In this document: piece by piece, positions 1 through 7,998 of the stretch
How the letters are laid out: each line of letters begins with the position of its first letter
How positions within the stretch are numbered: position 1 is the stretch's first letter
Source of the DNA: Anaerophaga thermohalophila DSM 12881
GTDB lineage: Bacteria; Bacteroidota; Bacteroidia; Bacteroidales; Marinilabiliaceae
Length of the DNA: 64,000 bases
Assembly: GCF_000191885.1 (NCBI RefSeq)
Contig: NZ_AEWI01000014.1
Coordinates: 48,084 to 112,083, forward strand
Reading direction: 5' to 3'
Notes under the pieces: generated by a model
What the model saw: the letters and a program-made list of their open reading frames with translations, nothing else
The model's database searches: none
Told to the model about the DNA's origin: nothing
Position numbers and translations under genes: made by a program

Positions 1-1
1 A

Positions 2-373
2 CACGGGCACGATCCTGAAAAGATGCAGGTTGGAGTTCATTCCCACACTTTTGTTGCAGACTCCCTGGACGATTTACTGGATAATTATTTCCCCGGTTAT
101 GCCGCGCAAATGACCCGCATCGGCAGTTCCCGCGGCTGGATGCCGTATACCAAACGTCAGTTTATTGACGGACTCAGTCCTGAGGGTGCATTATACATGG
201 GCGATGCGACTGAAGTTACCGATAAAATTCTCAAAACCATTGAAATGTTTGGCCTCACAAGGTTTATAGCTCATATCGATGTGGGCGGGCCGACTCATAA
301 ACAACTGATGAAAGCAATAGAATTATTTGGAACCAAAGTTGTTCCTGAAATACGGAAAGCCTTAAAAAAATGA
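2..373 (+). CDS. LLM-class flavin-dependent oxidoreductase, C-terminal part
   Basis: This is the end of a luciferase-like monooxygenase family protein, a group of FMN/F420-dependent TIM-barrel oxidoreductases. The frame is open from base 2, before the first ATG at 23, so the gene starts outside the window. Readable parts are a segment beginning GVHSHTFVAD, then GDATEVTDKI and a C-terminal stretch with HIDVGGPTHKQL, which resemble the last barrel strands and the closing helix of the family. The substrate cannot be told. It ends 45 bp before the convergent CDF transporter. Family call is fairly sure; function is open. Confidence 0.7.
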   Translation, partial: HGHDPEKMQVGVHSHTFVADSLDDLLDNYFPGYAAQMTRIGSSRGWMPYTKRQFIDGLSPEGALYMGDATEVTDKILKTIEMFGLTRFIAHIDVGGPTHKQLMKAIELFGTKVVPEIRKALKK

Positions 374-418
374 GTCTGCTATAAAAATCCCGTTGAAGCA
401 ATGAATTTAATATCATTA

Positions 419-1294
419 TTACTCGACTTCACCGCCGTCGATAGCATCCACGTGGATGGTTACGCCAATCGCATATTTTTCCTCCACACGTGCTTCATAT
501 TTGCTCGCAATATTGTGCGCTTTTGACAAACTGTAATTACCGGGCAAACGAATATGAAAAACCAGCTCGGAATGGTTCCCGTAGTGATGCATCTTAAAAT
601 CGTGCGGGTCGAGGAATAAATTGCCATTAATATCGTGACCAATGGATTCAATTTCATGCCTCATATCCGGTTCAATATTTTCTCCCAACAAAACACTTAT
701 CGTCTCTTTCATTATCCTATAGGTGGTATAAAAAATCATTAATGAAACGAAAATACCTAAGACACTGTCCACCCACCAAAACTTGCCGCCCAGGAATATC
801 CCTGTCAATATTACGATACTGGATATAGCATCCGATCTGTGATGCCAGCCATCGGCTTTAAGCGAATTGGACTTTAATTTCTTCCCGATGATTATCGAAT
901 AACGGGCCATTATTTCTTTTATCACCACCGAAGCAACAGTTACCCAAATGGCTATCGGCCCGTAATTAAAAACAGCCCGTTCCTTGAATTTCATCACCGA
1001 TTCGGACAAAAAATTAAACCCTACAACCACCAATAAAATGCCGACAACAAGAGATGCGATAAGTTCGGCACGGCCATGACCAAAAGGATGCTTTTTGTCG
1101 GCCGGTATGTTGGAAACCTTTAAACCCAGAAGAACTGCCAGCGAAGAAACAGAATCGAAAAGCGTATGCCAGGCATCGGCCAATAGTGCAACAGAGTTAG
1201 AAACAACACCTGCCCAGTATTTCAAGGCAAACAAAGCAATATTTAAAAAAATGGATGTCCAGGTAGCAATGATCCCTATCTTACTCTTCATCAT
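419..1294 (-). CDS. Cation diffusion facilitator (CDF) family metal transporter
   Basis: Predicted inner-membrane exporter of divalent metals such as Zn, Fe or Mn by proton antiport. The 291 residues show about six hydrophobic segments, with the family's metal-site pattern in the second (D40, H43, D47) and fifth (D148, H151, D155), and a soluble C-terminal domain rich in His (DPHDFKMHHYGNH). Length is normal for a short CDF protein without the His-rich loop. Two consecutive ATG codons (1294 and 1291) could start it. The upstream gap carries a complete MITE-like element (1387-1527). Metal specificity is not predictable here. Confidence 0.9.
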   Translation of the reverse strand: MMKSKIGIIATWTSIFLNIALFALKYWAGVVSNSVALLADAWHTLFDSVSSLAVLLGLKVSNIPADKKHPFGHGRAELIASLVVGILLVVVGFNFLSESVMKFKERAVFNYGPIAIWVTVASVVIKEIMARYSIIIGKKLKSNSLKADGWHHRSDAISSIVILTGIFLGGKFWWVDSVLGIFVSLMIFYTTYRIMKETISVLLGENIEPDMRHEIESIGHDINGNLFLDPHDFKMHHYGNHSELVFHIRLPGNYSLSKAHNIASKYEARVEEKYAIGVTIHVDAIDGGEVE

Positions 1295-1386
1295 TTTAAA
1301 AATATATCAAAATTATTGGTTCCCGATCCTTCCCAAAACAGCCGGACTGACAGGAAGAACCGCCGTACAACAATTTATACATTTAT

Positions 1387-1527
1387 GAGTGTAGTATAAA
1401 AAGCATATTTTTGTCAAAATCAAGGCGTTTTAAATTTTTGTATCGGAGTTAACTTGTTGTTAATGAGTATGCAAAAATTTAAAACAACAACGAGTTTGGT
1501 AACAAAGATGCTTTTTATACCTGGCTC
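1387..1527 (+). repeat. MITE-like element, core type A, complete copy
   Basis: A 141-bp element begins GAGTGTAGTATAAAAAGCAT and ends with a diverged inverted copy, ATGCTTTTTATAC followed by CTGGCTC. The flanks are ATTTAT on the left (1381-1386) and ATTTCT on the right (1528-1533), a near-perfect 6-bp duplication. Its core matches the element at 25713-25852 almost throughout, including GGAGTTAACTTGTTGTTAAT. It sits between the CDF transporter and rhodanese genes. It encodes no protein. Confidence 0.8.
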
Positions 1528-1584
1528 ATTTCTTATTCCATTATAACAGGCATAACACAGTAAATAGCACTTTCCGGGCAGTCA

Positions 1585-1983
1585 CTAATTACTCTCATCT
1601 TCTATCGGACTGTAATCAACAGGAAAACCTTCTTTCCTCCACTCTTCATACCCATTCTTTAAATGAAATAAATTAGTAAAGCCTCTCTTTTTAAGAATTT
1701 TCATGACCGTTTCGGAACGTTCACCATACCCGCAATATATCAGTAGCGGAATATCTTTCTCAAAATCTTTAACCAAATCAAGAAGCACTTCTTTTTCGCC
1801 GGCATAAACAGCTCCCGGAATCCGGTCTTTAACAAACTCTTCATAAATTCTCACATCCAGCACAACAGCATTGCTGCACGTATCCAGTATGGAAAAAAAT
1901 TCGCCGGATGATACGTTTTGTTGAGAAAACAAAGGTACACAACCGATACGAATCAACAATATCAAAAACAAAGCTCGTTTCAT
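1585..1983 (-). CDS. Exported rhodanese-like domain protein
   Basis: A single rhodanese domain behind an N-terminal signal sequence, so probably periplasmic. The active-site loop is YCGYGERS, with the cysteine that would carry persulfide in sulfurtransferases, followed by a conserved tail ending GYEEWRKEGFP. Start chosen at the ATG at 1983; it overlaps the hemW stop by one base (TGATG), which points to translational coupling. A GTG one codon upstream is also open. Substrate is unknown. The domain call is solid; any specific role in sulfur or cyanide metabolism is inference. Confidence 0.85.
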   Translation of the reverse strand: MKRALFLILLIRIGCVPLFSQQNVSSGEFFSILDTCSNAVVLDVRIYEEFVKDRIPGAVYAGEKEVLLDLVKDFEKDIPLLIYCGYGERSETVMKILKKRGFTNLFHLKNGYEEWRKEGFPVDYSPIEDESN

Positions 1984-3110
1984 CACTCCAAAATAAAAAG
2001 GTCTTCAATTATTCCATCAATAACAAACCAACCTTTACGGGTTCCGTAAATATATCCGTTGCTTTTTTTAAGAAATTCCTTTTGAATCCAATTATTAATA
2101 TAGGGTTCAATTTTGTTCCAGTAGCTTTCAAAATTTCTTTTAGCTTCATCAACATTGATTCCTTTACTGGTTCTCAGGCGCAGCATCAGGTATTCATTAA
2201 AACGGTCTTTAAGGTTTAAAGTTTCGCCAGATATTCCTGCCGAAAAGCCTTGCTTTATATACTGATGTAAATCAGATTTGTTCCAGTATCTTTTTGTGCC
2301 GTCAAACGAATGAGCTGCCGGACCGACTCCAAGGTAAGGTACATTATCCCAATAGGCAGTATTGTGTCTTGAGTAAAGTCCGTTTCTGCAAAAATTGGAA
2401 ATTTCATAGTGCTCGAATCCCATTTCCGCAGCCTTGTCATGAAGAGACCAGAATATATTTTCACTTTCCGAATCGTCGGGTTCCGTAAGTCTGTTTTGAC
2501 GCTTAAGTTTACCAAATTGTGTTCCTGGCTCAATGGTAAGATGATAAGCCGAAAGATGTTGAACCGGATAGTTGTTCAAAACATCCAGGTTAGATAAAAA
2601 TGTCGGGCCATCCGACCAGGGAAGACCATAAATTAAATCAACGCCTACATTTTCAAAACCGCTCTGAAAAGCCCATTCAAGCGAACGGCGGCTTTGCATT
2701 GCATCATGTCTTCGCCCCATTTTCTGCAGATCAACATCGTAAAAACTCTGAACACCGATACTCAGCCGGTTTATACCTGTTTTACGAAGAGCTTCCAGGT
2801 ATTCCGGACTCAAATCATCGGGATTAACCTCTAAAGTAATCTCGGCATCATCGTCTACACGATAATATTTCGATATGGTATTTAAGATATCATCAATGCT
2901 TTTTTCTGAAAAAAGACTTGGTGTTCCACCGCCAAAATAGATGGTTTGCAAATCATTCTTTCTATTCCCTAAAAAATGCCTTCTGTCTATTAATTCTTCC
3001 AAAAGCTTTTCAAGGTATTGTTCCCTAAAAATAAGCTTTGTACTTTTGAAAAAATCACAATAATAACAACGGGTTTTACAAAATGGAATATGAATATAAA
3101 TTCCGGACAT
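1983..3110 (-). CDS. hemW: HemW family radical SAM protein (coproporphyrinogen oxidase-like, heme chaperone)
   Basis: Radical SAM enzyme of the HemN/HemW group. The motif CKTRCYYCDF near the N-terminus gives C11, C15 and C18 for the 4Fe-4S cluster, and FGGGTPS follows as the SAM-binding glycine motif. The protein starts at the barrel (MSGIYIHIPF) without the extra N-terminal region of true oxygen-independent coproporphyrinogen oxidase HemN, and its 375 residues fit HemW, a heme-trafficking protein. It is transcribed with the rhodanese gene downstream. The 5' side faces vanZ divergently across a 127-bp gap that contains a parS-like site. Confidence 0.88.
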   Translation of the reverse strand: MSGIYIHIPFCKTRCYYCDFFKSTKLIFREQYLEKLLEELIDRRHFLGNRKNDLQTIYFGGGTPSLFSEKSIDDILNTISKYYRVDDDAEITLEVNPDDLSPEYLEALRKTGINRLSIGVQSFYDVDLQKMGRRHDAMQSRRSLEWAFQSGFENVGVDLIYGLPWSDGPTFLSNLDVLNNYPVQHLSAYHLTIEPGTQFGKLKRQNRLTEPDDSESENIFWSLHDKAAEMGFEHYEISNFCRNGLYSRHNTAYWDNVPYLGVGPAAHSFDGTKRYWNKSDLHQYIKQGFSAGISGETLNLKDRFNEYLMLRLRTSKGINVDEAKRNFESYWNKIEPYINNWIQKEFLKKSNGYIYGTRKGWFVIDGIIEDLFILE

Positions 3111-3165
3111 GATTGAAAACGAAATTACTAATAAAAAATAGCGAAAGCCCCTTCAACTCTTAAAA

Positions 3166-3181
3166 TGTTCCACGTGAAACA
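3166..3181. promoter_or_regulatory. parS-like site (ParB/Spo0J binding), hemW-vanZ gap
   Basis: TGTTCCACGTGAAACA differs by one base from the widely conserved parS consensus TGTTTCACGTGAAACA. It is one of four such sites in the window and lies between divergent genes, not in coding sequence. Binding by a chromosomal ParB is inferred from the match only. Confidence 0.8.
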
Positions 3182-3196
3182 TTTTGAAACAGTAAG

Positions 3197-3226
3197 TTAT
3201 CAACAATTATTAACCGGTTGTCAACA
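3197..3226 (+). other. Two DnaA-box-like 9-mers next to parS
   Basis: TTATCAACA (3197-3205) has one mismatch to the DnaA box TTATCCACA, and TTGTCAACA (3218-3226) has two. They lie 15-45 bp from the parS-like site, just before vanZ. Two degenerate boxes in an AT-rich gap can occur by chance, so this is only a candidate. Confidence 0.25.
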
Positions 3227-3237
3227 ACTTTATTAAC

Positions 3238-3645
3238 ATGCACAAAACATTGAAACACATTGTAAATTATAAGTTTACAATAATCACTTTACTTACTATT
3301 TTGTTTTTAAGTGTTTCATCGGGAGAAAATATTAACAAACCCTGGTTTTTGAAATTTGAAAATTCCGACAAGCTCGTTCATTTTGGTATGTATGGCTTTC
3401 TTACCCTCATCTATTTAATGGAACGTACCCGGTTTTTAAGAATAAAAATCAAAACCAAACAAACCCGATGGTACTTTGTTCTCTGGATATTTATTACCGG
3501 AGGCATTATAGAATTGCTGCAACCTTTACTGGCCGAACGGCAGAAAGATATATGGGACTTTCTGGCTAATACCGCAGGGATTATTACTGCTTACCTGGTG
3601 TTTTTGCTAATTCGACGGTACATTAAGTACCACTGGAAAGGTTAA
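3238..3645 (+). CDS. VanZ-like family membrane protein
   Basis: Small integral membrane protein of 135 residues with four hydrophobic segments. VanZ-family hallmarks are the SDKLVHFGMYGFLT region, a central GGIIELLQPLL, and the acidic RQKDIWDFLANTAG stretch before the last membrane span. Homologues influence teicoplanin sensitivity in Firmicutes, but most family members, including those common in Bacteroidota, have no assigned function. It is the only plus-strand gene among the minus-strand run of 0.4-6 kb and converges on the Rrf2 regulator gene, 24 bp away. Confidence 0.8.
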   Translation: MHKTLKHIVNYKFTIITLLTILFLSVSSGENINKPWFLKFENSDKLVHFGMYGFLTLIYLMERTRFLRIKIKTKQTRWYFVLWIFITGGIIELLQPLLAERQKDIWDFLANTAGIITAYLVFLLIRRYIKYHWKG

Positions 3646-3669
3646 ACATCATGCCCTATGCTCTATAAT

Positions 3670-4116
3670 CTACAGCTTCAGTAAAATATTTTCATCGTTG
3701 TCCATACGTTCAATAATTCCTCCTATGGTTTCACTTTTAAAATATTTCACCACTTCGCTTCTGACAGCACTGTACCGGTCGTGAACGGGACAACGTTCTT
3801 TTTTGTGTGTTGAACTCTGGCACGGGCCGGTACCAATAAGGCAAGTCTCAAAAAAACCAGGTCCGTCTATAATTTCAACAATATCGAACATGGTAATATC
3901 ATTTGAATCTTTAGCCAGATAAAACCCCCCTGTGGGACCTTTAAAACTTTTCAGCAGACCTTTTCGCACGAATATTTGCAATATTTTACTTAAAAACTGC
4001 ATGGGAATTCCCAGCTCAGATGCAATAATTCGTGCGTTGGCCCGGTTTTCTTCACTCCCTTTCATCCCTATGAAAATGATTGCTCTGACAGCATATTTAC
4101 AAGTTGTTGACAGCAT
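3670..4116 (-). CDS. Rrf2 family transcriptional regulator with cysteine cluster motif
   Basis: A 148-residue winged-helix regulator. The N-terminal KYAVRAIIFIG and the recognition region PMQFLSKILQIFVRKGLLKSFKGPTGGF are typical of Rrf2/IscR/NsrR. Three cysteines, C92, C99 and C109, are spaced like the cluster ligands of Fe-S-sensing members, so an Fe-S cofactor is plausible. It is the last gene of a probable rpiB-lutB-rrf2 transcript, 15 bp after the LutB-like gene, so it may control that operon in response to redox state or Fe-S status. The target is inferred from position only. Confidence 0.88.
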   Translation of the reverse strand: MLSTTCKYAVRAIIFIGMKGSEENRANARIIASELGIPMQFLSKILQIFVRKGLLKSFKGPTGGFYLAKDSNDITMFDIVEIIDGPGFFETCLIGTGPCQSSTHKKERCPVHDRYSAVRSEVVKYFKSETIGGIIERMDNDENILLKL

Positions 4117-4131
4117 AACTTTTAAAATAAA

Positions 4132-5517
4132 TTAGTGTTTTTTGTTCTTCTTCCACTGGCGACTGAATGACGAATTAGCAAAATCAGGGAAAGCACGCTC
4201 CTTCCCTACCAGGGAATCTGCACCTGTAAATCTGATAAAGAAATTTTTAACAGGCCCGTTTACCATATCCATTAAACTGCGTGATTGCAATCCTCTTTCC
4301 ATACCCTTCATTACTATACTTTCAAAAATTGGCCTCAATCCCTTATTTACTGCATCGCGCCGGTTTTTCAACAGCAATTCGGGCAATGGTATTTTTACCG
4401 GGCATACTTCACCACACTTTCCGCATAGTGAGCTGGCAAAACTAAGATGCTGATATTCTTTAAGGCCTTTCAAATGTGGCGTAATAACAGAACCTATGGG
4501 ACCACTGTAAACAGAATTATAGGTATACCCGCCTACATTTTTGTAAATAGGACAGGCATTGAGGCAGGCTCCGCAGCGAATACACGACAAAGCTTCCGAT
4601 TGTTCAGGTGTATTATACAGGTTAGTCCTTCCGTTATCAAGCAATATAACGATCATCCTCTCCGGTCCGTCGTTTTCATCTTGCTTTGCCGGTCCAAAAA
4701 CCACCGAATTGTACACAGTAACCTTTTGACCGGTTCCGTGAACAGCAAGTAAAGGCCACATCACATCCAAATCTTTAAAGGAGGGTAACACTTTTTCAAT
4801 TCCGGCCAAAACAATATGAACCTTTGGAAAAGAAAAAGAAAGCATTCCGTTTCCTTCATTTTCGGTAAGTGCAATGCCTCCTTCTTCTGCCAAAAGAAAA
4901 TTGGCTCCGGTGATACCAACCTTAGCACTTTTAAATGCATCTCTTAGCTTTTTCCGGACAAACCGTGTTATTTCTTCTGGTGTAGAGTCTTTTGGAATAT
5001 TGAATTTCTCATGGAAAAGAGATGCAATATCATTTTTTGATTTGTGCATAGCAGGCGTTACTATATGGTAAGGTTTTTCCCCCGCCACCTGCACAATAAA
5101 CTCGCCAAGATCGGTTTCAATGGATTGAACACCCATTTTTTCCATGTGATGATTGATATCTACCTCTTCGGTAGTCATCGATTTACTTTTCACCAGCATC
5201 CGGGTGTCACATTCTTTTACAATAGAAGATATAATATCGACAGCTTCGGCACTGTCGGCTGCCCATTTAACCTCACAACCATTGGCAGTGGCATTTTTTT
5301 CAAACATTTCAAGATAATCGGGAAGATATTTCAACACCTTACGTTTCAAAACAGCTGCCTTTTGTTTGGCCAGTTCAAGGTCTTTATACCGATTCTTCCC
5401 TTTTTCCACGGCAGCATCATACCTTGAAATATTGAACCTTATGGTAGCTCTGTGCTTGTAATCGAAAGCAACCCGCTTAGCATCTTTCAAAAATTGTTTT
5501 TCCGCTCTTCCAGGCAT
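4132..5517 (-). CDS. LutB-like LUD domain / iron-sulfur protein
   Basis: Matches the LutB (YkgF) family, part of the LutABC L-lactate oxidation system. Residues about 60-290 form the LUD domain. Two ferredoxin-like motifs follow: C312, C315, C318 and C322 (SCIRCGACLNACP), then C365, C368 and C372 (LCGKCGEVCP). The 461-residue length is typical. LutA and LutC homologues are not adjacent; instead it lies between rpiB (3-bp gap) and an Rrf2 regulator (15-bp gap). Role in lactate oxidation is therefore likely but not proven; partners would have to be encoded elsewhere. Confidence 0.85.
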   Translation of the reverse strand: MPGRAEKQFLKDAKRVAFDYKHRATIRFNISRYDAAVEKGKNRYKDLELAKQKAAVLKRKVLKYLPDYLEMFEKNATANGCEVKWAADSAEAVDIISSIVKECDTRMLVKSKSMTTEEVDINHHMEKMGVQSIETDLGEFIVQVAGEKPYHIVTPAMHKSKNDIASLFHEKFNIPKDSTPEEITRFVRKKLRDAFKSAKVGITGANFLLAEEGGIALTENEGNGMLSFSFPKVHIVLAGIEKVLPSFKDLDVMWPLLAVHGTGQKVTVYNSVVFGPAKQDENDGPERMIVILLDNGRTNLYNTPEQSEALSCIRCGACLNACPIYKNVGGYTYNSVYSGPIGSVITPHLKGLKEYQHLSFASSLCGKCGEVCPVKIPLPELLLKNRRDAVNKGLRPIFESIVMKGMERGLQSRSLMDMVNGPVKNFFIRFTGADSLVGKERAFPDFANSSFSRQWKKNKKH

Positions 5518-5520
5518 AAA

Positions 5521-5967
5521 TCACTGTTTCTTATATGGTATTTTATCAATTCTGCGTTTATGACGCCCCCCCTCGAAACCGGTAGTTAAAAAAGCATTAA
5601 CTATCTTAATGGCTTCCTGTTGCTTAATAAATCTGCCCGGCAGAGCACAAATATTGGCATCGTTATGAAGCCTTGCGAGATAAGCAATTTCCGTATTCCA
5701 GCATACTGCAGAACGAATTCCCTGATGCTTGTTAAGGGTCATACTCATGCCGTTACCACTACCACAGATGGCAATACCTATCTCACATTCACCTTTTTCA
5801 ACAGCTTCGGCCAGGGGATGTGCATAATCGGGATAATCGGTACTGTCATCCGAATCGGTACCAAAATCAACAACATCCAGGCCTCTTTTCAAAAGCTCTC
5901 CCTTAATGAAAGTTTTAAGACTGAAACCTGCATGATCACTTCCTATACCTATCTTTTTGAATAGCAT
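5521..5967 (-). CDS. rpiB: Ribose-5-phosphate isomerase B
   Basis: Interconverts ribose 5-phosphate and ribulose 5-phosphate in the pentose phosphate pathway. The start is placed at the ATG at 5967 (MLFKKIGIGSDHAG), giving 148 residues; an upstream TTG at 5982 is open but less likely. Motifs are GSDHAG at the N-terminus, the catalytic cysteine C68 in ICGSGNG, and HNDANICALPGRFI. The C-terminal GRHKRRIDKI fits the phosphate-binding tail of RpiB/LacAB. It heads the rpiB-lutB-rrf2 unit and faces nadA divergently across a 429-bp AT-rich gap. Confidence 0.95.
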   Translation of the reverse strand: MLFKKIGIGSDHAGFSLKTFIKGELLKRGLDVVDFGTDSDDSTDYPDYAHPLAEAVEKGECEIGIAICGSGNGMSMTLNKHQGIRSAVCWNTEIAYLARLHNDANICALPGRFIKQQEAIKIVNAFLTTGFEGGRHKRRIDKIPYKKQ

Positions 5968-6396
5968 ATTTTTTATTTTCAAATATAATAAATATTCGGG
6001 CTTTTTTTTCCCTTTTAATATCCTGTTGAAAAGTTGTTCCTTTTTGGCAACATCTTCTTAAAAAAAAATCTTGACAATTTTAATATTTTATGTATTAGCA
6101 ATACAACCTTTTGATATCAAAAAAATAAAACATCATTTTACAAATTAATTATTGACAGTTTTAACCGCCATAATTAACCGGTAGCCACTATTTATTTCTT
6201 AAATTTGTGTCATATTAACAGGTGTTGAAAACACTAAATAAAGAATTGAACTTTATATTTTTAGGGAATGTTATAACTGGTTGATAAGGGATGGTATTTT
6301 GTTTATTTCGATATATTCCAACAAAAAGACATAAATTTTTTAAACACTTTCAACAGGGTTATATCATCACTATAATTTTATAAAACATTTATAAGT
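5968..6396. other. AT-rich divergent gap; candidate replication origin region
   Basis: This 429-bp gap separates the minus-strand genes on the left from a long plus-strand run on the right. It is strongly AT-rich. Degenerate DnaA-box-like words occur on both strands: TGTTGAAAA (reverse of TTTTCAACA) twice, GGTTGATAA once and CTTTCAACA once. No perfect TTATCCACA is present. A promoter-like TAAATTTG lies at 6200-6207. It may be simply the divergent rpiB/nadA promoter region; the origin idea depends on gene orientation and nearby parS sites. Confidence 0.35.
6200..6207 (+). promoter_or_regulatory. Possible Bacteroidota -7 box upstream of nadA
   Basis: TAAATTTG matches the Bacteroidota -7 pattern TAnnTTTG, about 190 bp before the nadA start. 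No convincing TTTG -33 element is seen at the right distance, so support is weak. Confidence 0.25.
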
Positions 6397-7389
6397 ATGT
6401 ATAATGATTGGTTGAAAAAGGGATTTGTTGATGAAACAATTCCGGAGGATTTGGATTTGGTAGAGGAGATTAAAGCTCTGAAAAAAGAGAAGAATGCCCT
6501 GTTAATGGCGCATTATTATCAGAAGAATGAAATTCAGGATATTGCTGATTTTGTCGGAGATAGTCTTGCGCTTGCATGGGAAGCTTCAAAAACCAATGCT
6601 GATATAATTTTATTGTCGGGCGTTCTGTTTATGGGAGAAACGGCTAAAATATTATCTCCTGATAAAAAAGTTCTGGTTCCCGATTTAAATGCGGGATGTT
6701 CTCTGGCTGACAGCTGTCCGGCAGATGCTTTTGGCGAATTTATTCAACAACATCCCGGACATCTTGTGGTTACGTACGTTAATACAACGGCAGCCGTTAA
6801 GGCATTATCAGATATTGTCGTTACATCTACCAATGCCGTTAAGATCATTAACAGTATACCCGTAGACCAGAAAATTATTTTCGGTCCGGATAAGAATCTT
6901 GGTCATTATCTGCAGAGTATTTCAGGGCGTGAAATGGTATTATGGGATGGTGCCTGTCATGTGCATGAAAGATTTTCTGTTGAAAAGATTGTTGATTTAA
7001 AAAAGCAGAACGAGGATGCTTTAATTATTGCACATCCCGAATGCAAGAAGCCTGTTTTAACAATTTCTGATTTTATAGGTAGTACCGCCAGCTTATTGAA
7101 ATTTACACAGGCGTCGGATGCTAATAAGTTTATTGTTGCCACTGAATGGGGAATATTGCATCAAATGCAGAAGGCTTCTCCTGAGAAAACATTTATAGCT
7201 GCCCCGCCCAGTGATTCCACATGCGGATGTAACGATTGTGAATATATGCGTCTAAATTCGCTTCAGAAGATTTATTTAACTTTAAAATACGGGTTTCCGG
7301 AGGTTCAGGTTGACGAATCGGTACGGCGCAAAGCCATTAAACCCATTGAGAGAATGTTTGAATTGTCTGAAGGACTTATAAATAAATGA
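6397..7389 (+). CDS. nadA: Quinolinate synthase A
   Basis: Condenses iminoaspartate with dihydroxyacetone phosphate to quinolinate in de novo NAD synthesis; carries a 4Fe-4S cluster. The 330 residues show the family's repeated layout: ALLMAHYYQKNEIQDIADFVGDS at the start (residues 34-56), C101 in NAGCSLADSC, C216 in HPECKKP, and C276, C278 and C281 in STCGCNDCEYM. These include the three cluster ligands. nadB and nadC are not in the window. It is the first gene of the plus-strand run that extends to 21.9 kb. Confidence 0.96.
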   Translation: MYNDWLKKGFVDETIPEDLDLVEEIKALKKEKNALLMAHYYQKNEIQDIADFVGDSLALAWEASKTNADIILLSGVLFMGETAKILSPDKKVLVPDLNAGCSLADSCPADAFGEFIQQHPGHLVVTYVNTTAAVKALSDIVVTSTNAVKIINSIPVDQKIIFGPDKNLGHYLQSISGREMVLWDGACHVHERFSVEKIVDLKKQNEDALIIAHPECKKPVLTISDFIGSTASLLKFTQASDANKFIVATEWGILHQMQKASPEKTFIAAPPSDSTCGCNDCEYMRLNSLQKIYLTLKYGFPEVQVDESVRRKAIKPIERMFELSEGLINK

Positions 7390-7594
7390 AGGCTATTGCA
7401 ATATCTTCGGTTTCGCGTATTTCCTGATATTCAAACATTACATCACGAAAGCTTATGAAACGGAAACCGCGTAATCGCGACAAGTTCCATTTGTCCTTAA
7501 TAAATAATTTTTATAGAGATGAAAAAATCAGCTTAAATTTTTAACTTTAGGTTCACAAAATCCATTGATGTTTTCTTTTTGAAAAGCTTTTTCC

Positions 7595-7990
7595 ATGGCG
7601 GGCATTAAGTTATTACTTGTTGAGGATAATGTTTTGAATCAGAAATTGATATATTTGACCTTGTCAAAGTACGGATTTAAAATTGATATTGCCAACAATG
7701 GACGGGAAGCTTTGAAATTACTGGAGGACAAAAAATACGATATTATTTTAATGGATTTGATGATGCCTGTAATGGATGGTTTGGAGACTACAAGACAGAT
7801 CAGAAAGAATGAAAAGAAATCGGGGAGTGTCAATCGGAATATCATTATTGGTTTAACGGCTAATACTTATGATTCTGACCGGGACAGATGCATTAAGGAG
7901 GGTATGGATGAATATATGGCGAAGCCTTTCGATGTTGAACGTTTTGGAGAAATTATTAATAATTTTGGTTTCGAGATGAGTACTGTTTAA
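7595..7990 (+). CDS. Stand-alone response regulator receiver domain
   Basis: A single CheY-like receiver domain of 131 residues without output domain. The acidic pair E10-D11, phospho-acceptor D54 in [13 protein letters not shown], the conserved threonine in GLTANTYD and the lysine in AKPFD are all present. The sequence resembles receiver domains of hybrid histidine kinases. No kinase gene lies nearby. ruvB follows after 8 bp, so the two are probably co-transcribed, although a functional link is not evident. Confidence 0.92.
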   Translation: MAGIKLLLVEDNVLNQKLIYLTLSKYGFKIDIANNGREALKLLEDKKYDIILMDLMMPVMDGLETTRQIRKNEKKSGSVNRNIIIGLTANTYDSDRDRCIKEGMDEYMAKPFDVERFGEIINNFGFEMSTV

Positions 7991-7998
7991 TATTCGGG

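Noticed and set aside
443..458. ATCCACGTGGAT in the CDF gene as a parS site
   Set aside because: Palindromic core but the GTT/AAC shoulders are missing.
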